DNA of 64,000 nucleotides. Source: an uncultured Mucispirillum sp. (GTDB lineage: Bacteria > Chrysiogenota > Deferribacteres > Deferribacterales > Mucispirillaceae). The notes under the pieces were generated by a model. It saw nothing but the letters and a program-made list of their open reading frames with translations, was not told the origin of the DNA and did no database searches. The DNA lies in NCBI GenBank assembly GCA_944325215.1, contig CALUZC010000015.1, positions 1 through 64,000 of the forward strand. Reading direction: 5' to 3'. Both the position numbers and the translations under genes were made by a program. Positions 56,219 to 64,000 of this stretch are shown one piece after another; position 1 is the first letter of the stretch; each line of letters begins with the position of its first letter.

Positions 56219-58624
56219 ATGTTTGAAAATTTAAGCAACAGAGCAAGGCAGGTTTTAGCTCATGCAAGGCAGGAAGCTGATAAATTAGCTCAACCTGTTA
56301 TAGATACGGAACATTTACTGCTTGGTCTTTTAATGGAAAAGACAGGCATTGCAGCAACTATTTTTACAAAACGCAATATATCAATATCTTCTATTGTTAT
56401 GAAAATACGCAGAAGTTCAGATATGAGCGAGATATTTGTTGTAAAAGGTAACCTAAACTACAGCCATCTTGTTACTAAAGTATTGGAATATGCAGCTGAA
56501 GAAGCTAAAGGTATGGATAGGGAAATTATTGATACAGAACATATTTTAATAGGTTTAGTAAGAGAGACAGAAGGTAAAGCAAGTGTTATTTTAAGCCGTA
56601 TGGGTTTTGATGTGGAATCCTTAAGGCGTGATATTCGCAGTATGTATAAAAAATCACCTAGTGAAAAAGAAAATTCATCAACACCTATTTTAGATGAGTT
56701 TGGAAGAGATTTAACTGCACTTGCTAGAGAAGGAAAACTTGACCCAGTTGTAGGCAGGCAGGACGAAATTGTTCGCCTTTTACAAATATTAGGCAGAAGG
56801 CAGAAAAATAATGCTGTCCTTTTAGGTGAGCCGGGTATTGGTAAAACGGCTATTGTAGAAGGGCTTGCAAGAAGAATGCTTGATGATGATATACCAGAAT
56901 TTTTACGGACAAAACGTATAATATCCCTTGAAATGGGTGCTTTAGTTGCTGGCACAAAGTATAGAGGTCAGTTTGAAGAACGTATGAAAAAGCTGTTAAA
57001 AGAAATAGAAACAGTGAAAAATGTAGTTCTTTTTATTGATGAAATCCATACATTAGTGGGGGCAGGAGCAGCTGAAGGCTCTATTGATGCAGCTAGTATG
57101 TTAAAACCAGCTCTTGCTCGTGGTGGAGTGCAGTGCATTGGGGCTACTACATTAGCAGAATATAGAAAATATTTTGAAAAAGATGGGGCACTTGTTCGCA
57201 GGTTTCAAACAATACTTGTGCAGCCGCCGACAGATAAACAAACTATCGCTATTATTAAAGGTATCAAAAAATATTATGAAGAATTTCATAAGGTATATAT
57301 ACCAGATGATGTGGCAGAAGAAGTTGTATCATTAACTGATAGATATATAACTGATAAATTTCAGCCAGATAAAAGTATAGATGTTATTGATGAGGCATGC
57401 TCAAAACGTAAAATAAGCAAAAATATGCTGCCTAAAAATATTGAAAAAATTAAGCATAAAATTAAATTTGCCAATGCTGAAAGGGAAAAATATATTCCTT
57501 TTAATGAGTATGATAAAATAGAGCATTACACAAAAGAAATTAATAAACTTGATGCTTTATATATGGCAAAAATAAACAGCTGGAATAAGGATATTAACGA
57601 AAACTACCAGTCTATTACAAAAGATGATGTGGCTGAAGTTGTATCTATTATGACAGGTATCCCTGCTAAAAAATTACAGTCAGATGATAAAGCAAGGGTG
57701 GCAGGTATTGCTGAAGAAATTAAAAAGTTTGTTATAGGTCAAGATGAAGCAGTTGATAACCTGGCAAAATCTATTAAAAGAAGTTTTGCAGGTATATCAA
57801 ACCCAGAACGCCCACTTGGCTCGTTTATCTTCCTTGGGCCTACTGGGGTTGGTAAAACTGAAGTTGCAAAAAGATTAGCAGAAATTGTATTTGGCTCAAA
57901 AGATGCTCTTATCCGCATAGATATGAGTGAGTATATGGAAAAATTTAATGTTTCAAGGCTTGTGGGTGCACCTCCGGGATATGTGGGCTATGAAGAAGGG
58001 GGCAAACTTACAGAGCAGGTGCGTAGAAGACCATACAGCGTTGTGCTTTTTGATGAAGTGGAAAAAGCTCACCCTGATGTTATGAATATATTACTGCAAA
58101 TCCTTGATGAAGGCTTTGTAACAGACAGTCTTGGGCATAAAGTAAACTTTAAAAATACTATTATAATATTAACATCAAATATTGGCACAAAAGAAGGTAC
58201 AGAAGATAAATCATTAGGCTTTGGTGGTAATAAAAATAGTAAAGTAATAGAATATTCTCGCTTTAAATCAGCAGCAGATAGAGAGCTGAAAATGCGATTT
58301 GCTCCAGAATTTTTAAACAGGCTTGATAATATAATTTACTTTAAACCACTTGGTGTGGAAGAATTAAAAGTTATATTTGACCTGCAGCTTGCAGATATTA
58401 ATAAAAGACTTGCAGCAAGTGGCAAAAAAATCACTATTGCAGATGATGTAAAAGAATATCTGCTTACAAAAGATTATCCATATATGTATGGTGCACGCCC
58501 TGTGAAAAGGATACTGCAAAACCATATTGAAGATAAACTGGCAGATATTTTAATAAACGATGTATCACCAAAACGAAAAGTGTATAAAGCAGTGGTGAAA
58601 AATAATGAAGTCCTTATTAAATAA
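56219..58624 (+). CDS. clpC: ClpC/ClpA-type AAA+ unfoldase
   Basis: This 801-residue protein has a Clp_N double repeat ([10 protein letters not shown] near 22 and [10 protein letters not shown] near 103). Two AAA+ modules follow, with Walker A GEPGIGKT near 203 and GPTGVGKT near 540, a short ClpC-like middle segment (about 410-460) and a LGFGG loop near 665 for ClpP docking. It unfolds proteins for the ClpP protease. MTGIPAKKL near 478 marks the second module start. The first gene of a co-directional run, it overlaps the fusion gene downstream by 20 bp. No zinc finger or UVR motif is seen. Confidence 0.93.
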   Translation: MFENLSNRARQVLAHARQEADKLAQPVIDTEHLLLGLLMEKTGIAATIFTKRNISISSIVMKIRRSSDMSEIFVVKGNLNYSHLVTKVLEYAAEEAKGMDREIIDTEHILIGLVRETEGKASVILSRMGFDVESLRRDIRSMYKKSPSEKENSSTPILDEFGRDLTALAREGKLDPVVGRQDEIVRLLQILGRRQKNNAVLLGEPGIGKTAIVEGLARRMLDDDIPEFLRTKRIISLEMGALVAGTKYRGQFEERMKKLLKEIETVKNVVLFIDEIHTLVGAGAAEGSIDAASMLKPALARGGVQCIGATTLAEYRKYFEKDGALVRRFQTILVQPPTDKQTIAIIKGIKKYYEEFHKVYIPDDVAEEVVSLTDRYITDKFQPDKSIDVIDEACSKRKISKNMLPKNIEKIKHKIKFANAEREKYIPFNEYDKIEHYTKEINKLDALYMAKINSWNKDINENYQSITKDDVAEVVSIMTGIPAKKLQSDDKARVAGIAEEIKKFVIGQDEAVDNLAKSIKRSFAGISNPERPLGSFIFLGPTGVGKTEVAKRLAEIVFGSKDALIRIDMSEYMEKFNVSRLVGAPPGYVGYEEGGKLTEQVRRRPYSVVLFDEVEKAHPDVMNILLQILDEGFVTDSLGHKVNFKNTIIILTSNIGTKEGTEDKSLGFGGNKNSKVIEYSRFKSAADRELKMRFAPEFLNRLDNIIYFKPLGVEELKVIFDLQLADINKRLAASGKKITIADDVKEYLLTKDYPYMYGARPVKRILQNHIEDKLADILINDVSPKRKVYKAVVKNNEVLIK

Positions 58625-59933
58625 AAAAATAGCAGTGCTTGGTGCTGGGGCGGTTGGCTCATATATTGGTTCAAAATTAGTAGAGCATGGCTTTACTAAT
58701 GTGGATTTTATAGCCCGCTCTGGCTATAATGCTTTAAAAGAAAAAGGGCTGCTTGTTAAAAACTATACAGATAAATCACCATATTACTTGAAAGTAAACC
58801 CCTTAAAAGAATTGCAGGGGGAATATGATGTAATATTAATCTGTGTAAAATCAAAAGATACAGTGCAGGCAGCCGAGCAGGCATCAAAACATTTAAAAGC
58901 TGACGGCTTTGTGGCTTCTATCCAAAACGGTGTGGAAAACCCTGATTTAATCTCAGCTTATATTAATAAAGATAAAGTTATTACAACAGTTATATATCTA
59001 ACTGCCATTATGCAGGAAAAAGGTGTCCTTGAGTATGACGCAGAGGGCAGGCTTTTATTTGGGCATATTGACGGCCATTTTTCAGAACACACAAAAACGT
59101 ATGAAGAAATATTAAACATAGCAGAACTTAATGCAAAACTAACTGATAATATAAAAAAATATCAGTGGACAAAGCTAATGCTTAATATTGTGCTAAATCC
59201 GCTTACTGCACTTTTTCGTAAAACATTTTTTAGAATGAGTAAATATGATGATGCAATGAGTTTATCAAAATCACTTTTTGATGAAGCACGGCAGGCAGCA
59301 GCTATGAGCGGCATAGATATTGCAGAAGAAGAGTATGATAAAATTAAAACAAGATGTATGGAGCATGTTAATTTTAAATCAAGTATGTATCAGGATATAG
59401 AAGCCAATAGAAATCCAGAAGTAGATGCAATATTAGGGGTAGTGGTGCGAACTCATGAAAAACATGGCTCTCACGCTCCATACTGCGACTGTCTTTTAAA
59501 AATTATGAATGTAAAATACGGTGCTTGGTTTCAAATATCTCCAACTTTAGCAGCAGATGTGCTTATTATAAACAGTAAAAAAGAAGTACTTTTAATCAAC
59601 AGGAAAAATGAACCGTTAGGCTGGGCAATCCCCGGCGGGCTTGTGGATTTATATGAAACTATGGAACATGCTGCCATACGTGAACTAGAAGAAGAAACAG
59701 GCATAAAAGCAGATGTTAAAAAGCTTGATTTATTAGGCATATATTCTGAACCAAAAAGAGATAAGAGAGGCCATACAGTTAGTGGAGTATATGTATATTT
59801 TTGTGATGATAAAGCACAAGCCTCAGATGATGCAAAAGATGCAAAATATTTCCATATTGATAACCTGCCAGAAAATATAGCCTTTGACCACAGGCAGATA
59901 TTACAGCAGGCAAAAGAAAAATATATAAAATAG
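58605..59933 (+). CDS. Ketopantoate reductase-like / Nudix hydrolase fusion protein
   Basis: This 442-residue protein has an N-terminal PanE/ApbA-like NAD(P)-binding domain (IAVLGAGAVGSYIGSKL near 9-25, CVKSKDT near 81, QNGVEN near 107) with the helical C-terminal dimer domain to about 305. A complete Nudix domain follows with the box GGLVDLYETMEHAAIRELEE and TGI after it (about 344-367). The first domain reduces a 2-keto acid such as ketopantoate; the second cleaves a nucleoside diphosphate derivative, perhaps NAD(P)H or a CoA precursor. It overlaps clpC by 20 bp, and an alpha/beta hydrolase follows after 14 bp. The substrates are not established. Confidence 0.85.
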   Translation: MKSLLNKKIAVLGAGAVGSYIGSKLVEHGFTNVDFIARSGYNALKEKGLLVKNYTDKSPYYLKVNPLKELQGEYDVILICVKSKDTVQAAEQASKHLKADGFVASIQNGVENPDLISAYINKDKVITTVIYLTAIMQEKGVLEYDAEGRLLFGHIDGHFSEHTKTYEEILNIAELNAKLTDNIKKYQWTKLMLNIVLNPLTALFRKTFFRMSKYDDAMSLSKSLFDEARQAAAMSGIDIAEEEYDKIKTRCMEHVNFKSSMYQDIEANRNPEVDAILGVVVRTHEKHGSHAPYCDCLLKIMNVKYGAWFQISPTLAADVLIINSKKEVLLINRKNEPLGWAIPGGLVDLYETMEHAAIRELEEETGIKADVKKLDLLGIYSEPKRDKRGHTVSGVYVYFCDDKAQASDDAKDAKYFHIDNLPENIAFDHRQILQQAKEKYIK

Positions 59934-59947
59934 ATTTGTGACTAAAT

Positions 59948-60718
59948 ATGCGTTTTAATACATATGGCAATATAGAAAATCCACATATTATGCTTATACA
60001 TGGTGCTGGTATGGGGTGGTGGAATTTTGTAAATTATATTGAAGAATTATCTAAGCTTTATTATGTAATTCTTCCAACACTTGACGGGCATAGCGAAGAA
60101 AGTGATACTAAATATATTTCAACAGAATATTGTACAAAGCAGATAATCAATTATATAGAAGAAAAATCTTGCAAAAAATTGCTGTTATTATATGGGTTAT
60201 CCCTTGGAGGTCAAGTAGTTTTGGAAATATTATCTACTAAAGATAATATTACACATTTTGCGGTGGTAGATGGAAGCATATGTTTTCCTCAACCATTTCT
60301 TGCTAAATATTCTATTGTAGTTATTAGGTTGTTTTATAAATTAATGTTTAGTAGAACATCTTGTAAAATTCAAATGTTTTTACTTGGTTTATCTCGTAAA
60401 AGAAGTTTTACTAATATACAAAAACAATTGTATATAAAATATTTACCAACTGTAAAAAAAGAAACATTGTATAGTATATATAAAACTTATATGATGTCAT
60501 ATACATTAAAATCAACAATTAAAAATACAACTGCAAAGATAATATATATGTATGGTTCAAAAGAAATGAAATGTGTGAAACAATCTGCTTTAATGGTGAA
60601 AAATTTTGTTTCAACAACAAGTATTATAGAGCATAAAGGTCTTAATCATGGGGAGCTGGCTTTATATTACCCAGATAAATTTTTATCAACTATTTATAGT
60701 TTGATTAGAGAAATATAA
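59948..60718 (+). CDS. Alpha/beta hydrolase
   Basis: This 256-residue protein has the oxyanion LIHGAGMGWWNF near 16-27, nucleophile motif GLSLGG (Ser near 89) and the late histidine in GLNHGEL near 238, with a candidate acid near 200 (YGSKEMKC). There is no signal peptide. Esterase or lipase-like activity is expected but the substrate is unknown. It follows the PanE-Nudix gene by 14 bp and precedes a small secreted gene by 8 bp. Confidence 0.82.
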   Translation: MRFNTYGNIENPHIMLIHGAGMGWWNFVNYIEELSKLYYVILPTLDGHSEESDTKYISTEYCTKQIINYIEEKSCKKLLLLYGLSLGGQVVLEILSTKDNITHFAVVDGSICFPQPFLAKYSIVVIRLFYKLMFSRTSCKIQMFLLGLSRKRSFTNIQKQLYIKYLPTVKKETLYSIYKTYMMSYTLKSTIKNTTAKIIYMYGSKEMKCVKQSALMVKNFVSTTSIIEHKGLNHGELALYYPDKFLSTIYSLIREI

Positions 60719-60726
60719 GGTGATGT

Positions 60727-61056
60727 ATGAAAAAAATATTAACACTACTTTTTATATTAACAGCATTTTCAAGTTATGCTCAAAGTATGAGTGTAAGTAA
60801 TGGTTCATCTTCTATGCAAAGCACTATAAGGAGCAATAATACTCAAGGCAGGATTACAGAAGGTAATTCACCATATGCAGATAGAAGAAGCTCAAGCAGA
60901 TATACATATGGCGGTGCAGGTGTAGAAGGAAGCTACAGTAGTGATTATGAGTATTTAAGCAACGGCGTAAAACAAACTATCCGTTCTTATGGCACAAGTG
61001 CTACACCAAATGGCACAATTGTAGAAGAAGTTATTATCTATAAAGGCAGTAATTAA
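60727..61056 (+). CDS. Small secreted protein, GspG-like paralogue (short form)
   Basis: This 109-residue protein has a signal peptide (about 1-18, SSYA/QS), then a Ser/Asn-rich region. Its last 70 residues align by eye with the end of the next gene's product (EGN-PY, DYEYLSNGVKQTIRSYG against DYEYISNGVKYSIRSHG, IIYK at the end). That region is GspG-like in the neighbour, but the pilin helix, the YPEN segment and the GxDGxxGG calcium-site pattern are missing here. It probably arose by tandem duplication and shortening. It has no assigned function. Confidence 0.7.
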   Translation: MKKILTLLFILTAFSSYAQSMSVSNGSSSMQSTIRSNNTQGRITEGNSPYADRRSSSRYTYGGAGVEGSYSSDYEYLSNGVKQTIRSYGTSATPNGTIVEEVIIYKGSN

Positions 61057-61106
61057 AAATCTTCATATCTAATTATAAATAAAATATTTAAAACCGGGGG
61101 CATATT

Positions 61107-61547
61107 ATGAGAAAATTATTTACATTACTTTTTGTATTAATAGTTTTTACAGCATACGCAGCAGAAAGTGATAATAAAAGCGATGAAAAAATTATGCAGA
61201 CAATGTATAATATGACAGTTATTGAAAAACAGCTGGAAGAATATAAAAAAGAAAACGGCAAATACCCAGAGAATAAAGTTGAGTTTAATAATATTAAAAA
61301 ATATAATGTTATAGTTGTGCCAGACCATACCATACAAAACAGATTTATGGAAGGCAACATACCATATACAGATAAGGGTAAATGGCGTGGCTATAAATTT
61401 GCAAGGCCAGATTTGGTGGACGGCTGGGGCAGAGATTATGAATATATTAGTAATGGTGTAAAATATTCTATTCGTTCTCATGGGGAGGACGGCAGGCAGG
61501 GCGGCACAGGTGCAGCAGCAGATATTATAATATATAAAAGCAATTAA
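61107..61547 (+). CDS. Secreted GspG-like (pseudopilin C-terminal domain) protein
   Basis: This 146-residue protein has a cleavable-type signal peptide (about 1-19, AYA/AES) and a helix with KQLEEYKKENGKYPEN. A GspG-like beta region follows with DGWGRDYEYIS near 109-119 and SHGEDGRQGGTGAAADI near 125-141, the calcium-binding end of type II major pseudopilins. The pilin N-terminal GFTLxE helix is absent, so it should be a free periplasmic domain. It follows its shorter paralogue by 50 bp and has ribosome site GGGGG. Confidence 0.75.
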   Translation: MRKLFTLLFVLIVFTAYAAESDNKSDEKIMQTMYNMTVIEKQLEEYKKENGKYPENKVEFNNIKKYNVIVVPDHTIQNRFMEGNIPYTDKGKWRGYKFARPDLVDGWGRDYEYISNGVKYSIRSHGEDGRQGGTGAAADIIIYKSN

Positions 61548-61588
61548 TATCAGCATAAATAATTTTTTAAAATTTAGTAAAAAAACTC

Positions 61589-61617
61589 TTGCATTATGCA
61601 AAAAAATAATATATAAA
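61589..61617 (+). promoter_or_regulatory. Promoter of tRNA-Ser
   Basis: TTGCAT (61589-61594), 17-bp spacer, TATAAA (61612-61617), 12 bp before the mature tRNA 5' end. Confidence 0.65.
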
Positions 61618-61628
61618 GAATTTCCCTT

Positions 61629-61716
61629 GGAGGAGTGGCCGAGTGGTTTAAGGCGGCGGTCTTGAAAACCGTTGTAGGTTAGTAGCCTACCGTGGGTTCG
61701 AATCCTACCTCCTCCG
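61629..61716 (+). tRNA. tRNA-Ser (anticodon UGA)
   Basis: 88 nt with a 7-bp acceptor stem (GGAGGAG with CTCCTCC), D-arm, anticodon loop CTTGAAA with anticodon TGA, a long variable arm (GTAGGTTAGTAGCCTAC) as in class II tRNAs, and the T-arm GGTTCGAATC. CCA is not encoded. A strong terminator follows. Confidence 0.95.
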
Positions 61717-61721
61717 TTTTG

Positions 61722-61753
61722 AAAGCCCTAGTGTAAAAGCTAGGGCTTTTTTT
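61722..61753 (+). terminator. Terminator of tRNA-Ser
   Basis: AAAGCCCTAG (61722-61731) and CTAGGGCTTT (61740-61749) form a 10-bp stem followed by a run of Ts. Confidence 0.9.
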
Positions 61754-61831
61754 GTGTATTTTATAAGGTTGTTTGGTTTTCCTAAAAATTAATATTATAT
61801 ATTTTAAATAATGAAATAGTAAGATAAGTTC

Positions 61832-61859
61832 TTGATAATTTCATTATATTGTATATAAT
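61832..61859 (+). promoter_or_regulatory. Promoter of the toxin-antitoxin pair
   Basis: TTGATA (61832-61837), 16-bp spacer, perfect TATAAT (61854-61859), 21 bp before the antitoxin start. An ATTATA-TTGTA-TATAAT dyad overlaps the -10 and could be the autoregulatory site. Confidence 0.6.
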
Positions 61860-61880
61860 ATATACTTATAGGAGATTATT

Positions 61881-62138
61881 ATGAATACAGTAAATGTAAA
61901 TTTTAAACTAGATGCAGATACTAAAAAGGAAATGGAGCAGGCGTGTGCTGCTATGGGGCTTACCATGAGTGCTGCTTTCACTATTTTTGCCAAAAAAGTT
62001 GCAAGGGAATATAGAATACCTTTTGAAATATCAGCAGACCCATTTTATTCAAAAGAAAATATGGCAAGATTAAGAAAATCTATAAATCAGATGGAAAAAA
62101 CAGGCGGCACTATCCATGAGGTAGAGGGTTATGATTAA
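61881..62138 (+). CDS. RelB/DinJ-family antitoxin
   Basis: This 85-residue protein begins VNFKLDADTKKEMEQACAAMGLTMSAAFTIFAKKV, the ribbon-helix-helix DNA-binding pattern of RelB/DinJ antitoxins, and ends in a toxin-wrapping tail. It should neutralise the toxin encoded next to it (8-bp overlap) and repress their promoter. Ribosome site AGGAG precedes the ATG. Confidence 0.92.
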   Translation: MNTVNVNFKLDADTKKEMEQACAAMGLTMSAAFTIFAKKVAREYRIPFEISADPFYSKENMARLRKSINQMEKTGGTIHEVEGYD

Positions 62139-62394
62139 AGCTTGGACAGATGAAGCATGGGAAGATTTTATATACTGGACTAAACAAGATAAAAAAACAC
62201 TAAAAAGAATTATACAGCTCATAAAGGATATAGAAAGAAACGGTTATGAAGGCATTGGCAAGCCTGAACCACTAAAAGGTGATTTATCAAAATATTGGAG
62301 CAGGCGTATAGATGACTGTAATAGGATAGTTTATTGTATAGAAAATGATATTATAAAAATTGTGCAGTGTGGTTCTCATTATAGAGATAGATAG
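62131..62394 (+). CDS. Txe/YoeB-family mRNA-endonuclease toxin
   Basis: This 87-residue protein matches YoeB: KAWTDEAWEDFIYWTKQDKKTLKRI, GKPEPLKG (catalytic Glu near 46), SRRIDDCNRIVY (Arg near 59-65) and SHYRDR at the end (His-Tyr). YoeB cuts mRNA in the ribosome. It overlaps the DinJ-type antitoxin by 8 bp. The pairing of a YoeB toxin with a RelB/DinJ rather than YefM antitoxin is a mixed arrangement. Confidence 0.92.
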   Translation: MIKAWTDEAWEDFIYWTKQDKKTLKRIIQLIKDIERNGYEGIGKPEPLKGDLSKYWSRRIDDCNRIVYCIENDIIKIVQCGSHYRDR

Positions 62395-62551
62395 AAAATA
62401 ATATATCCTTTTTCTCTTTATCCTCTTTTCCTATCTTGAATTTTTCATCAAAAAGTGATATAATGTATTGTAAATAAATTATGTGCGACAGTGAGTGTCG
62501 TAGTGGTGTATTATATTTATACTATTACATTAATATATATTTGGAGATAAC

Positions 62552-64000
62552 ATGATTACTGGTGAATTAAAGAATAAGATAGATGATATATGGAATGCTT
62601 TTTGGTCTGGTGGTATTACAAACCCGCTTACTGTTGTGGAGCAGATTACATATCTTATGTTTATACACGACCTTGGGGCAATGGACGATAGAAAACTTAA
62701 AGAATCTAAACTTTATGGCTATAAATACGACAGTATTTTTTCTGGTGAAGAAGAAAAAGATATAGACGGTAAAAAAATAACATTTAAAAAGTCAGATTAT
62801 AAATGGAGCAACCTTATACAGCAAAATGCAGAAAATCAGTATAACCTTATGGTATATGGTATATTTCCATTTATAAAAAATATGTATAAAGAAAGTGATA
62901 ACAACTATGCCAAATATATGAAAGATGCGGTATTTAAAATAGATACAGCATTAAAATTAAACTCCATACTTATAAAATGCCAGGAAATGTATAATCTTAT
63001 TTCTAATCTTCAGTCAACTGATAAAGATATAAAAGGCGATGTATACGAGTATATACTTTCTAAAATATCCACATCAGGCACAAACGGTCAGTTTAGAACA
63101 CCAAGGCATATTATAGATATGATGGTGGAGCTTATGAAACCAGAGATAAGCGATACAATATGCGACCCATCATGCGGTACAGCAGGCTTTTTAGTGGCAG
63201 CTGGTGAATATTTAAAGAAAAACTATGAAAAAGAAATATATCATAATGCAGCAAACCGTGATAAATTTAATAATAATACATTTACAGGCTATGATATGGA
63301 CAGCACCATGTTACGAATAGCTGCTATGAACTTAGTGGCTCACGGTATAGATAACCCTAATGTATTATATAAAGACAGTATATCCAAGCAGAATACAGAC
63401 AGAGATAAATATTCATTAATCCTTGCAAACCCACCATTTACTGGCTCTATTGATACATCTATTACTTCACCAGACTTACTGGCACTAACAGAAACTAAAA
63501 AAACAGAACTGCTTTTTATAGCATTATTTATAAAGTCATTAAAATTAGGTGGCAGGTGTGCTTCTATTGTGCCAGATGGGGTATTATTTGGCTCATCAAA
63601 TGCCCATAAAGCTGTTAGAAAAGAGCTTGTGGATAACCAAAAATTAGAAGCTGTAATATCTATGCCTTCTGGTGTATTTAAACCATATTCTGGAGTTTCC
63701 ACAGGTATATTAATATTTACTAAAACAAACCACCAAGATACAGATAATGTATGGTTTTATAATATGGAAAGTGACGGCTACTCACTTGATGATAAAAGGG
63801 AAAAGATAGAAAAAAGTGATATAGCAGATATTATAAACAGGTTTCATAAAAGGGAAAAAGATAAGGATAATAAACGGACAGATAAAAGCTTTTTTGTGCC
63901 AAGGCAGGAAATAGTAGATAACGGCTATGATTTATCTATAAATAAATATAAAGAAGTGGAATATACCCCAGTGGAATATCCACCTGTAAAAGATATTTTA
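62552..64000 (+). CDS. hsdM: Type I restriction-modification methyltransferase HsdM, second system (partial, runs off edge)
   Basis: The frame is open from the ATG at 62552 (ribosome site GGAG at 62543) for 483 codons to the window end with no stop. It has HsdM_N (KNKIDDIWNAFWSGGITNP), AdoMet motif DPSCGTAGFL near 209-218 and catalytic NPPFTG near 293. It is unlike the hsdM at 5142 and so belongs to a different type I system, whose hsdS and hsdR should lie to the right. A CGACA/TGTCG hairpin (62486-62500) lies in its leader. It follows the YoeB gene by 157 bp. Confidence 0.92.
   Translation, partial: MITGELKNKIDDIWNAFWSGGITNPLTVVEQITYLMFIHDLGAMDDRKLKESKLYGYKYDSIFSGEEEKDIDGKKITFKKSDYKWSNLIQQNAENQYNLMVYGIFPFIKNMYKESDNNYAKYMKDAVFKIDTALKLNSILIKCQEMYNLISNLQSTDKDIKGDVYEYILSKISTSGTNGQFRTPRHIIDMMVELMKPEISDTICDPSCGTAGFLVAAGEYLKKNYEKEIYHNAANRDKFNNNTFTGYDMDSTMLRIAAMNLVAHGIDNPNVLYKDSISKQNTDRDKYSLILANPPFTGSIDTSITSPDLLALTETKKTELLFIALFIKSLKLGGRCASIVPDGVLFGSSNAHKAVRKELVDNQKLEAVISMPSGVFKPYSGVSTGILIFTKTNHQDTDNVWFYNMESDGYSLDDKREKIEKSDIADIINRFHKREKDKDNKRTDKSFFVPRQEIVDNGYDLSINKYKEVEYTPVEYPPVKDIL

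Noticed and set aside
56458-56955. 165-codon minus-strand frame inside clpC
   Set aside because: Antisense shadow; the plus strand encodes the conserved N-domain and first AAA+ module.
61137-61601. 154-codon minus-strand frame over the GspG-like gene
   Set aside because: The plus frame has a ribosome site, a signal peptide and a recognisable domain; the minus frame is hydrophobic low complexity.

Overview
The window is AT-rich, densely coded DNA from a Gram-negative, anaerobically respiring bacterium. The evidence is lipoprotein signals, a TolC-type outer-membrane channel, an MCE/Mla lipid-transport operon, a NapC-like multiheme cytochrome c, pyruvate:ferredoxin oxidoreductase and futalosine hydrolase (futalosine route to menaquinone). 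Taken together this looks most like a member of the Deferribacterota (a Mucispirillum-like gut organism). That placement is inference from gene content; no rRNA or other phylogenetic marker is present.

Layout. 1-9.8 kb is a defence island: a NERD-domain gene broken by one nonsense codon, a two-gene unit of D12-class DNA adenine methyltransferase plus ABC-ATPase/TOPRIM (OLD-like) protein, and a complete type I restriction-modification operon (hsdR-hsdM-hsdS, minus strand) preceded by four 32-33 bp direct repeats, followed by a membrane-anchored SNase-like nuclease. 10-13.2 kb holds a TolC-family protein and a membrane-anchored cytochrome with eight haem motifs. 13.6-20 kb holds two hydrolases, a DcuC-type carrier, a GNAT enzyme, an anti-sigma-type ATPase and an unknown membrane protein. 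20-24 kb is an Mla operon (mlaE, a degenerate ATPase-like gene, mlaD, two lipoproteins). 24.4-28 kb is nifJ. 28.2-33.9 kb holds a small membrane protein, a very large hybrid histidine kinase and an HD-GYP response regulator. 33.9-35.9 kb is a Y-family polymerase/YolD-like pair. 36-40.8 kb is a complete nikABCDE nickel importer with a NikR-like operator, followed by a porin fragment cut by a hairpin repeat. 41.2-45.2 kb is a complete polyamine operon (speD-speA-speE-speB). 45.6-49.5 kb holds secreted proteins and a transglutaminase-like lipoprotein. 49.6-53.2 kb is a biotin-dependent acyl-CoA carboxylase operon. 53.5-61.5 kb holds a YihY-cNMP-like fusion, futalosine hydrolase, ClpC, a ketopantoate-reductase/Nudix fusion, an alpha/beta hydrolase and two GspG-like secreted paralogues. 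tRNA-Ser(UGA) lies at 61.6 kb, and after it come a DinJ/YoeB toxin-antitoxin pair and a second type I hsdM that runs off the right edge.

How the genes connect. Nickel import, multiheme cytochrome, menaquinone salvage step, ferredoxin-linked pyruvate oxidation and C4-dicarboxylate-type transport fit anaerobic respiration. The two edges are accessory defence DNA. The most unusual items are the methyltransferase/OLD-like pair, the MlaF-like protein that has lost every ATPase motif, the PanE-Nudix fusion, the repeat array upstream of hsdR, and the secreted GspG-like domains without a pilin N-terminus.
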